Of a stretch of DNA of 64,000 bases, positions 54,397 through 63,838 are shown in pieces. Source of the DNA: Kordiimonadales bacterium IMCC3096 (GTDB lineage: Bacteria; Pseudomonadota; Alphaproteobacteria; Minwuiales; Minwuiaceae); contig CP018227.1 of assembly GCA_016865035.1 (NCBI GenBank), positions 404,001-468,000 of the forward strand. Reading direction: 5' to 3'. Every line of letters begins with the position of its first letter. Within the stretch, counting starts at the first letter, position 1. The notes under the pieces are model-generated. The model did no database searches and had not been told where the DNA came from. It was given only the letters and a program-made list of their open reading frames with translations. The translations under genes were made by a program, and so were the position numbers.

Positions 54397-57300
54397 TCAG
54401 GCGGAGGCAAGCAGGTCGGCATTGCCGCCCGCCGCCGTCGTATCGACACAGATCGCACGCTCGTGCGCATAGGCCTGCGGGCAGATCCGGCTGTCGATCA
54501 CGGGCAGCAGCGCCCCGTCGCGCCTTGCCATCGCCTTGCGGTATGCCGGATCACCGGGCGCGCAGGCCACGGCATCGATTTCCATGTCGGTCAGGAAATC
54601 CGGTGCGATGGTACCGTCCAGTGCCACGACCGGGAGCCCGGCCTGGGCGAGCGGTCGGATGCGGGCCGAGACCTCCGGCGCAATGGCCAGCACCCGATTG
54701 CCTGCGCGCAGGGCCTGCACGGCCTGATCCAGCGCCGTGTCGGCATCGGGACCCAGGCAGAGCACCGTACCGCGCGGATGCAGCCAGAGGTAATTTGCCT
54801 CCCCCGTCGGCCCCGGCAGATCGACCGGCCCCATGTCCAGCGCCGCCGCAGCGGTCATGGCCTGACGTGCCCGACCGCGCAGGGCGGTGCGCAGGGCGGC
54901 GAGGACTTCGTCGCCACGGCCGTCGCCACGGCCACCGGCCTTCAGTTTCTGCAGATCGGAGAGCGCCCTGCGCACAGTGGCCCAGTCAAGCGCGGGCGCC
55001 ATCTGCGCCGCCGGCGCCTCGGCCCGCTGCATCCGGAAGCGGGAGAGATAGTGCGGCCCGCCGGCCTTCGGCCCGGTACCCGACAGACCCTCACCGCCGA
55101 AGGGCTGCGATCCGACGATGGCACCGATCTGGTTGCGGTTCACATAGACGTTGCCGACGGCGATGGAATCCACCAGTTGCTGCACCCGCCGGTCGATCCG
55201 TGTATGCACGCCAAAGGTCAGCCCGTAGCCCCGGCCATTGATCGCCTGCACGACCTTCCCCAGGTCCCCGGCGCGGAAGGTGGCCACATGCAGGATCGGC
55301 CCGAAGACCTCCCGCTCCAGCGCCTCGATGCCGGAGACACGGACGATGGACGGCTGCACGAACAGCCCCGTGTCCGGCACATCCAGCTGCTTGCCCAGCT
55401 TTCCCGCCTGAGCCTGCGCCGCGCAATAGTCCGCGATGCCCGACCGCGCGTCCTCGTCGATCACCGGTCCCACATCCGTGCTCAGGTCCCAGGGATCACC
55501 GACGCTGAGTGCATCTATGGCACCGGCAAGCATCTCCAGAATCCGGTCGGCCACATCCTCCTGCACATAGAGCATGCGCAGGGCAGAGCAGCGCTGGCCC
55601 GCGCTCTGGAACGAACTGGCCACGATATCGCGCACCGCCTGTTCCGGCAGGGCCGTCGAATCCACGATCATCGCGTTCAGGCCACCAGTCTCCGCGATCA
55701 GCATCGCGGCGGGTGCGGTTTCGGCCAGTTGCCCCTCGATCATCCGCGCCACCTCGGTGGAGCCGGTGAAACAGACCCCTGCGATGCGCGGGTCAGCGGT
55801 CAGCGGCTGCCCGACGGACGGGCCATCACCACAGACAAGCTGCAGTGCGTCGCCCGGAATGCCCGCCTGATGCAGCAGCGCCACCGCGCGTGCCGCGATC
55901 AGCGGCGTCTGCTCCGCAGGCTTCGCGATCACCGCATTGCCGGTGACGAGTGCCGCCGCCACCTGCCCGGTGAAGATGGCCAGCGGGAAGTTCCAGGGCG
56001 AGATGCAGACGATCACGCCACGCGCCGTGCCCTCCTGCTCCGCCACAACCGACTGGTCGGCGTAATAGCGCAGGAAATCCACGGCCTCCCGCACCTCCGC
56101 AACGCCATCAAGCTGCGACTTCCCGGCCTCCCGCGTGGCGAGCGCCATGAACTCGATCATGTGCTCCTCATACAGGTCAGCGGCGCGACGCAGCATTGCC
56201 GCGCGCTCCGCAACCGGTGTTGCCGACCAGTCCGGGAACACTTCCGCCGCCTTGGCGATGGCCGCGACGGCATCCGCCGCGTTCGCTTCCGCCACCTGTC
56301 CCACGACCTCATCCGGTCGCGCCGGATTGGTGACATCACGGCTGCCTGCCGTTCCCGCCCCAGCCTGCCAGACGAAAGGCGCGGCGAAGGGGGCGCGGCC
56401 AGCCTCGACCCTTGCCACGGTGACCGGGTCGGTCAGGTCGATACCGACCGAGTTGGCCCGCGCCGGCCGGAACAGGTCCGCGGGCCGCCGGATCGCAGGA
56501 TTGGCCGTGATGCCGTCCGCAATCCCGAGCATCGGATCGGCGGCGATTGTCTCCGGCGCGATGGCGGGATCGACGATCTGATGCACGAAGGAGGAATTGG
56601 CCCCGTTCTCCAGCAGCCGCCGCACCAGATAGGCCAGCAGGTCGCTGTGCGCGCCCACCGGCGCATAGATGCGACAGGGCACGCCGCTCTCGGACTTCAG
56701 GATGTCGTGCAGCCGTTCCCCCATGCCATGCAGACGCTGGAACTCGAAACCGCTGCGTTCCTCGCCCGCCAGATGCAGCACTGCCGCCGCCGTGTGGGCA
56801 TTGTGGGTCGCGAACTGCGGGTAGATCCGGTCCCGCGCGTCCAGCAGCTTGCGGGCGCAGGCCAGGTAGCTGATGTCGGTATGGATCTTCCGGGTGAACA
56901 CGGGGAAACCATCCAGCCCCATGACCTGGGCCTTCTTGATCTCCGTGTCCCAGTAGGCCCCCTTCACCAGGCGCACCATGATGCGGCGATCAAGCTCGGT
57001 GGCCAGCGCATGCAGCCAGTCGATGACGGCATGGGCGCGCGGCCCATAGGCCTGCACGACGACACCGAAGCCATCCCAGTCTTCCAGCGAGGGGTCACGC
57101 AGTATCTGCTCGATCACGTCCAGGGAGGTATCGAGGCGGTCCGCCTCCTCCGCATCGATGTTGAAGCCCATGCCGGCATCCCGTGCCGCGCGGACAAGTT
57201 CCAGCGTCCGGGCGGCCAGTTCGGGCACCGCCCGCGCCCGCTGCGCGAACTCGTAGCGCGGATGCAGCGCCGAGAGCTTGACGGAAATTCCCGTGCTTTC

Positions 57301-57990
57301 ATGCATGCCGGAATTGCGGCCATGTTCCGCCAGTCGATCGATCGCGTTGGCATAGGACGCGTGATAGCGGTCGGCGTCATCGGCGGTCAGCGCTGCCTCC
57401 CCCAGCATGTCGAAGGAATAGCGATAGCCCTTCGCGATCATGCGGTCGGCGCGCTTGATCGCCTCGTTGATGGTGCGGCCCAGGACGAACTGGTTACCCA
57501 TCTCCTGCATCGTGCGGGTGACGGCGGTACGGATCACCGGCTCCCCCAGACGGCGCACCATCCCGCGCAGGGTGGCGACCACGCCGCCCTCCCGATCATC
57601 CAGCATATGCCCGGTCAGCATCAGCGCCCAGGTCGATGCATTGACCATCAGCGACCCGGAATCGCCGACATGCGCGGCCCAGTCATGCGGCACGATCTTG
57701 TCCTGGATCAGGTCGTCGATGGTCTCAGCGTCCGGCACGCGCAGCATCGCCTCCGCCAGGCACATCAGGGCCACGCCCTCGCTGGTGGACAGGCCGTATT
57801 CGCCCAGGAAGCTCTCCATCATGGTGGGCGCACCGCCGGAGCGGACAGCACGCACCAGGGCGGCGGCACGGTCGGAAATGGCAGCGCGGTCAGCCTCGGT
57901 CAGGTTCGCCTGCGCGGCCAGGTGCCCGACGGCACCGACCTCCTCGGCGCGCAACTGTGTCCGCATCCGCTCCCGCAATTCACCCAGCAT
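54397..57990 (-). CDS. putA: Bifunctional proline dehydrogenase / L-glutamate gamma-semialdehyde dehydrogenase
   Basis: PutA oxidises proline to glutamate in two steps. The 1197-residue protein has a dimerisation helix region, the FAD-binding proline dehydrogenase barrel (about residues 170-480, with [19 protein letters not shown]), the NAD-dependent aldehyde dehydrogenase (about 510-990; catalytic glutamate near 767 in ETGGLNA, cysteine near 800 in [10 protein letters not shown]), and a C-terminal ALDH-superfamily-like domain to the end. No N-terminal ribbon-helix-helix DNA-binding domain is present, so it is bifunctional and does not repress its own gene. It likely sits at the inner membrane, passing electrons to quinone. 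Confidence 0.97.
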   Translation of the reverse strand: MLGELRERMRTQLRAEEVGAVGHLAAQANLTEADRAAISDRAAALVRAVRSGGAPTMMESFLGEYGLSTSEGVALMCLAEAMLRVPDAETIDDLIQDKIVPHDWAAHVGDSGSLMVNASTWALMLTGHMLDDREGGVVATLRGMVRRLGEPVIRTAVTRTMQEMGNQFVLGRTINEAIKRADRMIAKGYRYSFDMLGEAALTADDADRYHASYANAIDRLAEHGRNSGMHESTGISVKLSALHPRYEFAQRARAVPELAARTLELVRAARDAGMGFNIDAEEADRLDTSLDVIEQILRDPSLEDWDGFGVVVQAYGPRAHAVIDWLHALATELDRRIMVRLVKGAYWDTEIKKAQVMGLDGFPVFTRKIHTDISYLACARKLLDARDRIYPQFATHNAHTAAAVLHLAGEERSGFEFQRLHGMGERLHDILKSESGVPCRIYAPVGAHSDLLAYLVRRLLENGANSSFVHQIVDPAIAPETIAADPMLGIADGITANPAIRRPADLFRPARANSVGIDLTDPVTVARVEAGRAPFAAPFVWQAGAGTAGSRDVTNPARPDEVVGQVAEANAADAVAAIAKAAEVFPDWSATPVAERAAMLRRAADLYEEHMIEFMALATREAGKSQLDGVAEVREAVDFLRYYADQSVVAEQEGTARGVIVCISPWNFPLAIFTGQVAAALVTGNAVIAKPAEQTPLIAARAVALLHQAGIPGDALQLVCGDGPSVGQPLTADPRIAGVCFTGSTEVARMIEGQLAETAPAAMLIAETGGLNAMIVDSTALPEQAVRDIVASSFQSAGQRCSALRMLYVQEDVADRILEMLAGAIDALSVGDPWDLSTDVGPVIDEDARSGIADYCAAQAQAGKLGKQLDVPDTGLFVQPSIVRVSGIEALEREVFGPILHVATFRAGDLGKVVQAINGRGYGLTFGVHTRIDRRVQQLVDSIAVGNVYVNRNQIGAIVGSQPFGGEGLSGTGPKAGGPHYLSRFRMQRAEAPAAQMAPALDWATVRRALSDLQKLKAGGRGDGRGDEVLAALRTALRGRARQAMTAAAALDMGPVDLPGPTGEANYLWLHPRGTVLCLGPDADTALDQAVQALRAGNRVLAIAPEVSARIRPLAQAGLPVVALDGTIAPDFLTDMEIDAVACAPGDPAYRKAMARRDGALLPVIDSRICPQAYAHERAICVDTTAAGGNADLLASA

Positions 57991-58029
57991 CCGGCACTCC
58001 TGTCAGTACGATCTGTTCACGCCGTTGCG

Positions 58030-58052
58030 CGACCCGTTCGACGACCCGTTCG
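58030..58052. repeat. 11-bp direct repeat upstream of putA
   Basis: CGACCCGTTCG occurs twice (58030-58040 and 58042-58052) with a 12-base period, 40-62 bases upstream of the putA start, in the 80-base gap after the protease gene. It might be a regulator-binding repeat for putA, or chance in GC-rich DNA. Confidence 0.35.
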
Positions 58053-58070
58053 CGGATCATTGCATGGTTT

Positions 58071-58721
58071 TCACGGCACCGAACAGGGTGCCAGCACGTC
58101 GGCATCCAGCGCGTCTGCCCGCGCCGCCGTCCGGCTGCTGGCCGACATCACGCCTACCACGCGGTAGCCCTCCGCGACCGCTTGCAGAACCGGCGCGCCG
58201 GAGGTTCCGGGCCGGACCGGACAGGCCACACGTATCCCGCCGCCGGCCTCCAGCTTCCAGAGATGGCAATGATGCTGTTGCAGCATGTGTGCTCGCGGAA
58301 TGGCGTAGCCGGGAATCAGCAGGTCGTCGCCCGGCGCGATCCGCCTGTCGCTGTCCCCCAGGACGAATGCGGGGGCGTCCGGTGCGGCATTGCACAGGAC
58401 TGCGATATCGCGCCCGCGAATGATGTGCCATGCAGCGCGCGGCGCGGAGACATGCTGCGCCAGGTCGCCCCGGTCATAGCCGCGCAGGAAGTGCACCTGC
58501 TCCCCGTCCCAGCCGGGCATGCAGTGGGCCGCGGTCACGACATGGCCGCCCTCGACCACGAAACCGGTGCAGTGGGAACGGTTGCGGAAACCGGCGTGAT
58601 TGATCCGGCCGCTGGCGGACGCCATCAGCCTGTCGTCTGCCAACAGGTCGGGTGCGAGAGCTGAACCGCAGAACAGCAGACCAAGCAGCAGACCCAGCAG
58701 CAGCAGGCTGAACCGGGCCAT
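58071..58721 (-). CDS. Secreted trypsin-like serine protease (S1 family)
   Basis: A 216-residue exported protease with a hydrophobic signal peptide (residues 1-23, ending near GSALA). The chymotrypsin-fold triad is complete: H66 in VVTAAHC, D105 in GRDIAVL, S174 in PGTSGAPVL, with the oxyanion glycine. It is short for the family but has all core motifs; a pair of cysteines around H66 and the late cysteines may form disulfides. The role, whether nutrient digestion or surface processing, is unknown. It is 19 bases downstream of the SDR gene on the same strand. Confidence 0.88.
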   Translation of the reverse strand: MARFSLLLLGLLLGLLFCGSALAPDLLADDRLMASASGRINHAGFRNRSHCTGFVVEGGHVVTAAHCMPGWDGEQVHFLRGYDRGDLAQHVSAPRAAWHIIRGRDIAVLCNAAPDAPAFVLGDSDRRIAPGDDLLIPGYAIPRAHMLQQHHCHLWKLEAGGGIRVACPVRPGTSGAPVLQAVAEGYRVVGVMSASSRTAARADALDADVLAPCSVP

Positions 58722-58739
58722 GTTGCGCCACCGATCCGG

Positions 58740-59504
58740 CTAGAGCTTGATCGTCAGACCGCCATCCACCATCAGCATGTGACCGCTGACGTAAGACGCT
58801 GCTTCGGAGCAGAGGAAGATCGCGGCACCGGCGATCTCGTCGGGATTGCCCCAGCGTGCCACCGGGGTCCGCCCCTCCACCATCGCGGTGAATTCGGCAT
58901 CTTCCATCAGGGGACGATTGAACTCGGTCCCGAAATAGCCCGGCCCGATGCCGTTCACGGCAATCCCCTGTGGCGCCAGTTCGTTTGCCAGCGCCTTGGT
59001 CAGCCCGGCTACGGCATGCTTCGTCGAGACATAGGACACGATGTTGGGGCGCCCGATGTGGGACATGACGGAGCCGATGTTGAGGATGCGGCCATAGCCC
59101 CGTGGCACCATCAGCCGCGCGGCCTCCCGCGACATGACATACAGGGAGGTCAGGTTGGTATCGACGACCTGGCGGAAGTCCTCCGTCGTGCTTTCAAGCA
59201 GGGGAGAGCGGACAACCGTGCCCGCATTGTTGACCAGGATGTCGAGACGACGATGGTCCGTGACGATGGAGGCCAGGGCTTCCTTCGCCGCTTCCTCATC
59301 CGTCACATCGAAGCAGCGCAGGTCGGCCTGACCGCCCCTGTGCTCGATCTCCGTGACAACTTTCCCCAGCGCATCCTCGTCCCGGGCATTGACGACAACA
59401 CGTGCCCCGGCGGACGCCAGACCCAGGGCAATCGAGCGGCCCAGCCCCCGGCTGGCGCCGGTTACCAGTGCAATCCGGTTGTCGAGCCTCAACTGATTGA
59501 ACAT
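58740..59504 (-). CDS. SDR family oxidoreductase (gluconate 5-dehydrogenase-like)
   Basis: A 254-residue classical short-chain dehydrogenase. It has the cofactor motif TGASRGLG (residues 15-22), NNAG near residue 91, the catalytic serine (NIGSVMS) and the YVSTK dyad, and the C-terminal YVSGHMLMVDGGLTI. Sequence plan resembles gluconate 5-dehydrogenase or 3-oxoacyl-ACP-type reductases. The substrate is not identifiable. It begins 71 bases after the YdbL gene; the gap has a GATTCCG/CGGAATC hairpin (59527-59556). Confidence 0.86.
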   Translation of the reverse strand: MFNQLRLDNRIALVTGASRGLGRSIALGLASAGARVVVNARDEDALGKVVTEIEHRGGQADLRCFDVTDEEAAKEALASIVTDHRRLDILVNNAGTVVRSPLLESTTEDFRQVVDTNLTSLYVMSREAARLMVPRGYGRILNIGSVMSHIGRPNIVSYVSTKHAVAGLTKALANELAPQGIAVNGIGPGYFGTEFNRPLMEDAEFTAMVEGRTPVARWGNPDEIAGAAIFLCSEAASYVSGHMLMVDGGLTIKL

Positions 59505-59526
59505 CGCGCTATTCCTGTCCCCGAAT

Positions 59527-59556
59527 GATTCCGAACCGGGCCCTGATCCCGGAATC
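59527..59556 (-). terminator. Inverted repeat between ydbL-like and SDR genes
   Basis: GATTCCG (59527-59533) pairs with CGGAATC (59550-59556); an inner CCGGG/CCCGG pairing is an alternative. It lies just after the ydbL-like stop and may end the lipid-transport operon. There is no clear T-run on the minus strand. Confidence 0.35.
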
Positions 59557-59575
59557 TTTCAGTAGCGTGACAAGC

Positions 59576-59911
59576 TCACTGGGTCCAGTTGCCATTGTCC
59601 TGCAGGAACCAGGTGCCGCGCGGCGCGGACTTGCGAATCTGCTGCGCATAGACCCGTCCCACCTGTTCGGGCGAAACCCCCTGTGCGGCGGCGCGATCCC
59701 GATAGATGCCGAGCCGCTGTGCGTTCACGCCCTCGACAAACTTCGCGGTCGCGGCACTACCGTCACGGGCGACCGCCAGACCGTCGAAGCGTTCACCGAC
59801 CGCACCGGAGCTGCGCAGGGCGTCCAGTGACTGGGCCATCGCCGGACTGCCAGCCATGGCCACCGACAGAGAAAGGGCAGCGGCAAGCATCAGAAATGTA
59901 CGACGCAGCAT
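59576..59911 (-). CDS. YdbL family protein (DUF1318)
   Basis: A 111-residue exported protein. The signal peptide (MLRRTFLMLAAALSLSVAMAGSPAMA/QS) is cleaved near residue 26. The mature part has the DUF1318 pattern: LRSSGAVGERFDGL, VEGVNAQRLGIYRDRAAAQGVSPEQVGRVYAQQI and the C-terminal GTWFLQDNGNW. In E. coli ydbL follows ydbH and ynbE, whose products form a bridge between inner and outer membrane; YdbL probably helps in the periplasm. Stop and start of ynbE and ydbL overlap by one base here (TGATG). Confidence 0.88.
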   Translation of the reverse strand: MLRRTFLMLAAALSLSVAMAGSPAMAQSLDALRSSGAVGERFDGLAVARDGSAATAKFVEGVNAQRLGIYRDRAAAQGVSPEQVGRVYAQQIRKSAPRGTWFLQDNGNWTQ

Positions 59912-60171
59912 CAGAAAATCCCCGGATTGGTTTTGATGTCGTTCTTGGCGGCTTCCTCCAGCCGGACCCGCACATCCGCATCCAGCTTTATGTTCAGGTT
60001 GATGGTGATCGGCTCCTTCGGGGCCTCCACCTGAACCGTCGGCGTACAGGCAACCAGCAATGCGGCAAGAGCCATCACGCCGCCGATACCGGGCAGTCCG
60101 GTACCGCGCTGCCTCCGCCACTCTTCCGATCCTGCTGCCATGGTCATGTTCCCGAATATGCGTGCCGACAT
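59911..60171 (-). CDS. YnbE-like outer-membrane lipoprotein
   Basis: An 86-residue small lipoprotein. The lipobox ALLVAC places the lipidated cysteine near residue 42 from this start; shorter starts (ATG 60147 or 60141) give a more usual signal peptide and may be correct. The mature part PTVQVEAPKEPITINLNIKLDADVRVRLEEAAKNDI is the YnbE signature. In E. coli YnbE multimers sit under the outer membrane and dock with the C-terminal end of YdbH to complete a phospholipid bridge. It is 18 bases after the YdbH-like gene. Confidence 0.85.
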   Translation of the reverse strand: MSARIFGNMTMAAGSEEWRRQRGTGLPGIGGVMALAALLVACTPTVQVEAPKEPITINLNIKLDADVRVRLEEAAKNDIKTNPGIF

Positions 60172-60189
60172 GCTGCGGCCTGACCAGGT

Positions 60190-63100
60190 CTACTGCAAGG
60201 ACTTGATACCCTGCTCGATCATGCCGCTTGATGCCCGATATACCGTCAATATGGTCGCAAGAAGGCGATCCGCATCCCCGCTCACCGAAATGTTGAACCG
60301 GAACGGGTGCCCGTCCAGCACCGCCGGATTGAGACCGCCGAGCGTGATCAGCATCGTCGTCTCGCCCTCCAGCGGCTTGTCGAGACTGACTTCCAGCACG
60401 TCGTAGCGGAAATCCTCCAGCGTGCGGATCATCAGGTCGAGTTCGTCACCGCCCTGCTGACCGAGAATGCCGCGCAGCACATTGCCATCCAGTTGCAATG
60501 TCCCTGGACCATCCGCGACCAGCTTGCCCTGACGCACCACGACGCCGTTTTCGCCGACGATCTCCACCGGCAGGGTACCGGACAGGCTGCCGGTCAGGAT
60601 GAAGTCCTCCAGTCCTGCCAGATCAACGATTGTTGCCATGTCGATGCGCTGCAGGTCGACATCGATCCTGCGGCGCGTTTCATCGGCACGCAGCTCGAAC
60701 GGCCGCATCGCCATGCGCCCGCCGAGCACATCGCCATGCAGGTCCAGGATGCGGGCGATGGTTTCATCGCCATCCTGCGCCAGTTCGAACCGCAGCAGCA
60801 TGTCGCGCATGTCCGCAGGGCCGGAGAGCAGGGCGATCCGCACCTCCTGCGGCGCGTCGGTGCGTGGCGGCAGAAGCTCCTCCAGATGCAGCGTCCCATT
60901 GATGCCTGACAGGGCGAACTCCGTTACCGCAACACTGCCGTTTGTCACGTTCAGATCGAGGTCGGCGGACAGCGCCTCGGCCTGCCGAAGAGTCACCTCC
61001 GCTGAAACGGATCCCTCCGGCAGGGCGGTCCCGGCAGGCAGGACCACATCGCGCAGCACCTCCGCCAGCAACGGCAGAGCCGTCTCGGGTAGCACCATCC
61101 GTGCCTGCGCCGCGCCCGTGGCCGGATCCGCATCCGCGGAGACGTCGATGCCGATGGCACCTGACGACAGCCGCCCCGCGAGTGCGGCCCGCGCCTCCAG
61201 AACGTCCAGCGTGCCGTCGAAGGACATCGGCGGCAGCGAAAGGCCGGACAATCCATCCAGGTTCATGTCTGCCACCGAGATCTCTGCCTTCACACTCTGC
61301 GGTGAGGGCCGGACCTTTCCCCTGATCCTGAGCGGACCACTGCGGGCGAGACCGGGCGCTGACAGACCGTCACTGTCGAGGGTCACGGAACCGTACATCG
61401 TGCCGAAGCCATAGCCGTCGAGATCGAAACCGAACCGCATCGGCTCGAGGGTGAACTGGCTCTCCGCGATTTCGGGTGCGGTGACCGGGCCGGACGAAGC
61501 CACGAACGCCCCCCTGGTGACCATGCCCTTGCCTGGGACGAGCGCGAACTGGACCTCCTCAAGGGCTATCTCCGGCGCGTCGATGCTGACAGCGGGCTCC
61601 GCGAGCGCCAGGCGACCGGCCCGCACGGGGCCGTTCAGGCGGACCCGCAGCCGCTCCGCCGACTCGACAGTGAGGTCGAGGGCCAGCGCCGCGGAAACCG
61701 TCTCTGCGTCGGCATCGCCGACCGACAGGGCAGAGGATGAACCCTGCAACCGGCCATGAAGCTCGGACTGCGCGCCAAGCAGGAGTTTGCCGTCATAGTG
61801 CAGGCGGTCGATGTCCTGCTGCATCACCGAAAGCCCGGTCACGGTCAGCGTGGCGCCTGTCACATCAAGCCCGGTGCCGGAAAGCCGCGCATTCTCCAGT
61901 TCGGCGGCCAGCCTCAGCGGGCCGCTCCGCGCGTCCAGCCCGCCGCGGAAGGAAATCGCGCCGGGTTCGGCCAGCGCAAGGGTTGCCGTCATGCCCGGAC
62001 GGACCGCGAAGGACGCCCCGGGGCCGTAGCGCAGCGCAAGGTCCCGCGCCTGAGCCACCTTGGGAACCGCTTCCGACGTCAGACTCAGCCTGTTGAAATC
62101 GAGCGTGATCTCCCCCGCGCCCAGCTTGCCGTCGGCTGCCAGATCGAGCGCAATGTCACCGAAGTCCGCCCCTGCGGAATGAGCGGAGGCGGGCAGGCGG
62201 AGATCGCCCTCCAGCCTTACCTCCCCCACTGATGTCCTGATCAGACCGGCAATGTCGGGAATGGTCACATCGGCATCTGCAGTGGCCACCAGCGCGAACG
62301 AGAGATCGGCGGAACCGCCACTCACCGGCAGGTCTCCTGCGACGTCGGAGATCAGCGGCAGGGTCTGGGCCAGATCGCCAAGGCTGGCCTGGACGCCGAG
62401 ATCGATCGTCGGCTGGTCGAACGGCGCGGCGAGCAGCAGGCTGCCGGTCAGATCGCCCCCGGGAAGGGCGGCAGTCAGATCGGCGGAGATCAGGTCGGGC
62501 TGTCGGCCCAGTGTGAGATCGAGCGACGCGACGGCCAGACTGGTGCGCAGACCGGGCACGTTGAGGGACACATCGCGGGCGGACAGGATGACACCGCCTG
62601 TCAGGTCCGAAGCCAGATCGACCCGCAGTTCGCCTTCAACCAGGCCCAATGCGCCGGAGACCCTGATAGGTCCCGACCCGTCAAGCTGACCCTCATGCAG
62701 CCTATAGTCGCCACCCAGGGTCAGCCCGTGCAGCGCGTTCTCCTTGGTGATCAGCACCTGCACGCCATGCAGACCGAGCGTCGGCAAGTCTGCAGGCAAC
62801 GCAAGCGGCACGGAGGCATCGGCGGGCGATCCTTCAGCAGACTCCGCCAGACGCATGACCGGTCCCGCGTCCAGCCCGTCCGGCCCATGCGCAACACGAA
62901 CGCCGAGACCGTGGACGTCCACTGACCCGATGCTCATGCCGTCAAATCCGACGATGATCCGTCTGGCCGAAACGTGCGGCGCTTTCAGGTCACCGATGGC
63001 AACGGCGCGCAGTTCGATTCCATCGGGCCCCAGCGCCGAGACCGTCAGTTCGACCGGCGCGACCCCCTTGCCTTCCAGGTAGGCGACCGCCAGCGACTCG

Positions 63101-63219
63101 ACCACGAAATGGCGGAAAAGCACCAGCCCGCCCAGCATGACAAGCAGGACAACCGCCAGAATGCCGAGGATTCGGAGCGGCCACGCCACGGTTGCGGGCC
63201 TAGCGCCGTCCTGCGGCAT
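60190..63219 (-). CDS. YdbH-like intermembrane lipid-transport protein (AsmA-like superfamily)
   Basis: A 1009-residue protein with one N-terminal transmembrane helix (about residues 16-36) and a long, repetitive beta-rich periplasmic body (recurring GxLxLA/GxI patterns), ending GLNPAVLDGHPFRFNISVSGDADRLL, typical of YdbH (PF11739). In E. coli YdbH, TamB and YhdP move phospholipids to the outer membrane. ATG 63219 was chosen as it leads directly to the helix; it overlaps the end of the lipoprotein gene by 20 nt. The following YnbE and YdbL genes confirm the assignment. Confidence 0.88.
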   Translation of the reverse strand: MPQDGARPATVAWPLRILGILAVVLLVMLGGLVLFRHFVVESLAVAYLEGKGVAPVELTVSALGPDGIELRAVAIGDLKAPHVSARRIIVGFDGMSIGSVDVHGLGVRVAHGPDGLDAGPVMRLAESAEGSPADASVPLALPADLPTLGLHGVQVLITKENALHGLTLGGDYRLHEGQLDGSGPIRVSGALGLVEGELRVDLASDLTGGVILSARDVSLNVPGLRTSLAVASLDLTLGRQPDLISADLTAALPGGDLTGSLLLAAPFDQPTIDLGVQASLGDLAQTLPLISDVAGDLPVSGGSADLSFALVATADADVTIPDIAGLIRTSVGEVRLEGDLRLPASAHSAGADFGDIALDLAADGKLGAGEITLDFNRLSLTSEAVPKVAQARDLALRYGPGASFAVRPGMTATLALAEPGAISFRGGLDARSGPLRLAAELENARLSGTGLDVTGATLTVTGLSVMQQDIDRLHYDGKLLLGAQSELHGRLQGSSSALSVGDADAETVSAALALDLTVESAERLRVRLNGPVRAGRLALAEPAVSIDAPEIALEEVQFALVPGKGMVTRGAFVASSGPVTAPEIAESQFTLEPMRFGFDLDGYGFGTMYGSVTLDSDGLSAPGLARSGPLRIRGKVRPSPQSVKAEISVADMNLDGLSGLSLPPMSFDGTLDVLEARAALAGRLSSGAIGIDVSADADPATGAAQARMVLPETALPLLAEVLRDVVLPAGTALPEGSVSAEVTLRQAEALSADLDLNVTNGSVAVTEFALSGINGTLHLEELLPPRTDAPQEVRIALLSGPADMRDMLLRFELAQDGDETIARILDLHGDVLGGRMAMRPFELRADETRRRIDVDLQRIDMATIVDLAGLEDFILTGSLSGTLPVEIVGENGVVVRQGKLVADGPGTLQLDGNVLRGILGQQGGDELDLMIRTLEDFRYDVLEVSLDKPLEGETTMLITLGGLNPAVLDGHPFRFNISVSGDADRLLATILTVYRASSGMIEQGIKSLQ

Positions 63220-63838
63220 GGGCCGCCTGGCCTTCCAGGATCGACCATTCGACGATGTCCCGCAGCACAGCACCCAGCGCCTCATCGAACGCGCGGATAT
63301 TGGCAAGCATGCCCGTGCCCGCTGGCTGGGCGGTGGCTTCGAAACTCGCTGAGTTGATGATCAGCTGGCGCGGCTGGCGGATCAGCTTCGCATTCACCCG
63401 AACCCGGACCAGGCCGCCACGATAGGGCTCCACCTGGAACTCCCGCAGTTCGGTCTTGAGACTGAAATCGGAGCGCAGGCCGATGGCCTGCCGGCCGACC
63501 GCGACGATGGTGCCGCTGTTCTCGAAGCTCTCCACCAGCAGGGTCTGGATCATCTTCGGTGCCCGTTCGGTCCAGCGGCTGTCAGAGAAATACTTCAGCT
63601 CGATCTCGTTGGGCTTCACGGCAATGCGCGAACTGTCCAGCCCACCGGCGGCCAGCGGCTCCTCGATCACCAACTGCCAGGCGACGGCAGGCAGACCCGC
63701 CTGGAAGGTGCTCTTGGGCGTCAGGGTGAAGATGTTGGACGCGGCCTTCGGCACCCCCAGGAAGTTGCCACAGGCTGCCAGTGACAGCGCCGCGACCAGC
63801 GACAGTGCGACCAGGGTCAGTCGGGTCATCTGTTTCAT
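63200..63838 (-). CDS. ABC-type transport auxiliary lipoprotein (PqiC/MCE-associated)
   Basis: A 212-residue lipoprotein of the ABC_trans_aux family. The lipobox LSLAAC puts the modified cysteine at residue 23. The mature part shows FTLTPKSTF, WQLVIEEPLAAGGLDSSRIAVKPNEIELKYFSDSRWTERAPKMIQTLLVESFENSG and a C-terminal FEATAQPAGTGMLANIRAFDEALGAVLRDIVEW. Such proteins work with MCE-domain ABC transporters at the outer membrane. Its start overlaps the MCE gene stop (ATGA), and its end overlaps the YdbH-like gene, joining two lipid-transport systems in one transcript. Confidence 0.88.
   Translation of the reverse strand: MKQMTRLTLVALSLVAALSLAACGNFLGVPKAASNIFTLTPKSTFQAGLPAVAWQLVIEEPLAAGGLDSSRIAVKPNEIELKYFSDSRWTERAPKMIQTLLVESFENSGTIVAVGRQAIGLRSDFSLKTELREFQVEPYRGGLVRVRVNAKLIRQPRQLIINSASFEATAQPAGTGMLANIRAFDEALGAVLRDIVEWSILEGQAAHAAGRR

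Noticed and set aside
54244..58167. A 1307-codon plus-strand reading frame opposite putA
   Set aside because: It is antisense to an unmistakable putA, has low-complexity His/Arg/Gly-rich translation with no domain, and is the usual shadow of a high-GC gene.
59683..60183. Plus-strand frame of 166 codons opposite ynbE/ydbL
   Set aside because: Antisense to two conserved small genes whose lipobox and signal peptide are clear; Arg/Pro-rich shadow.
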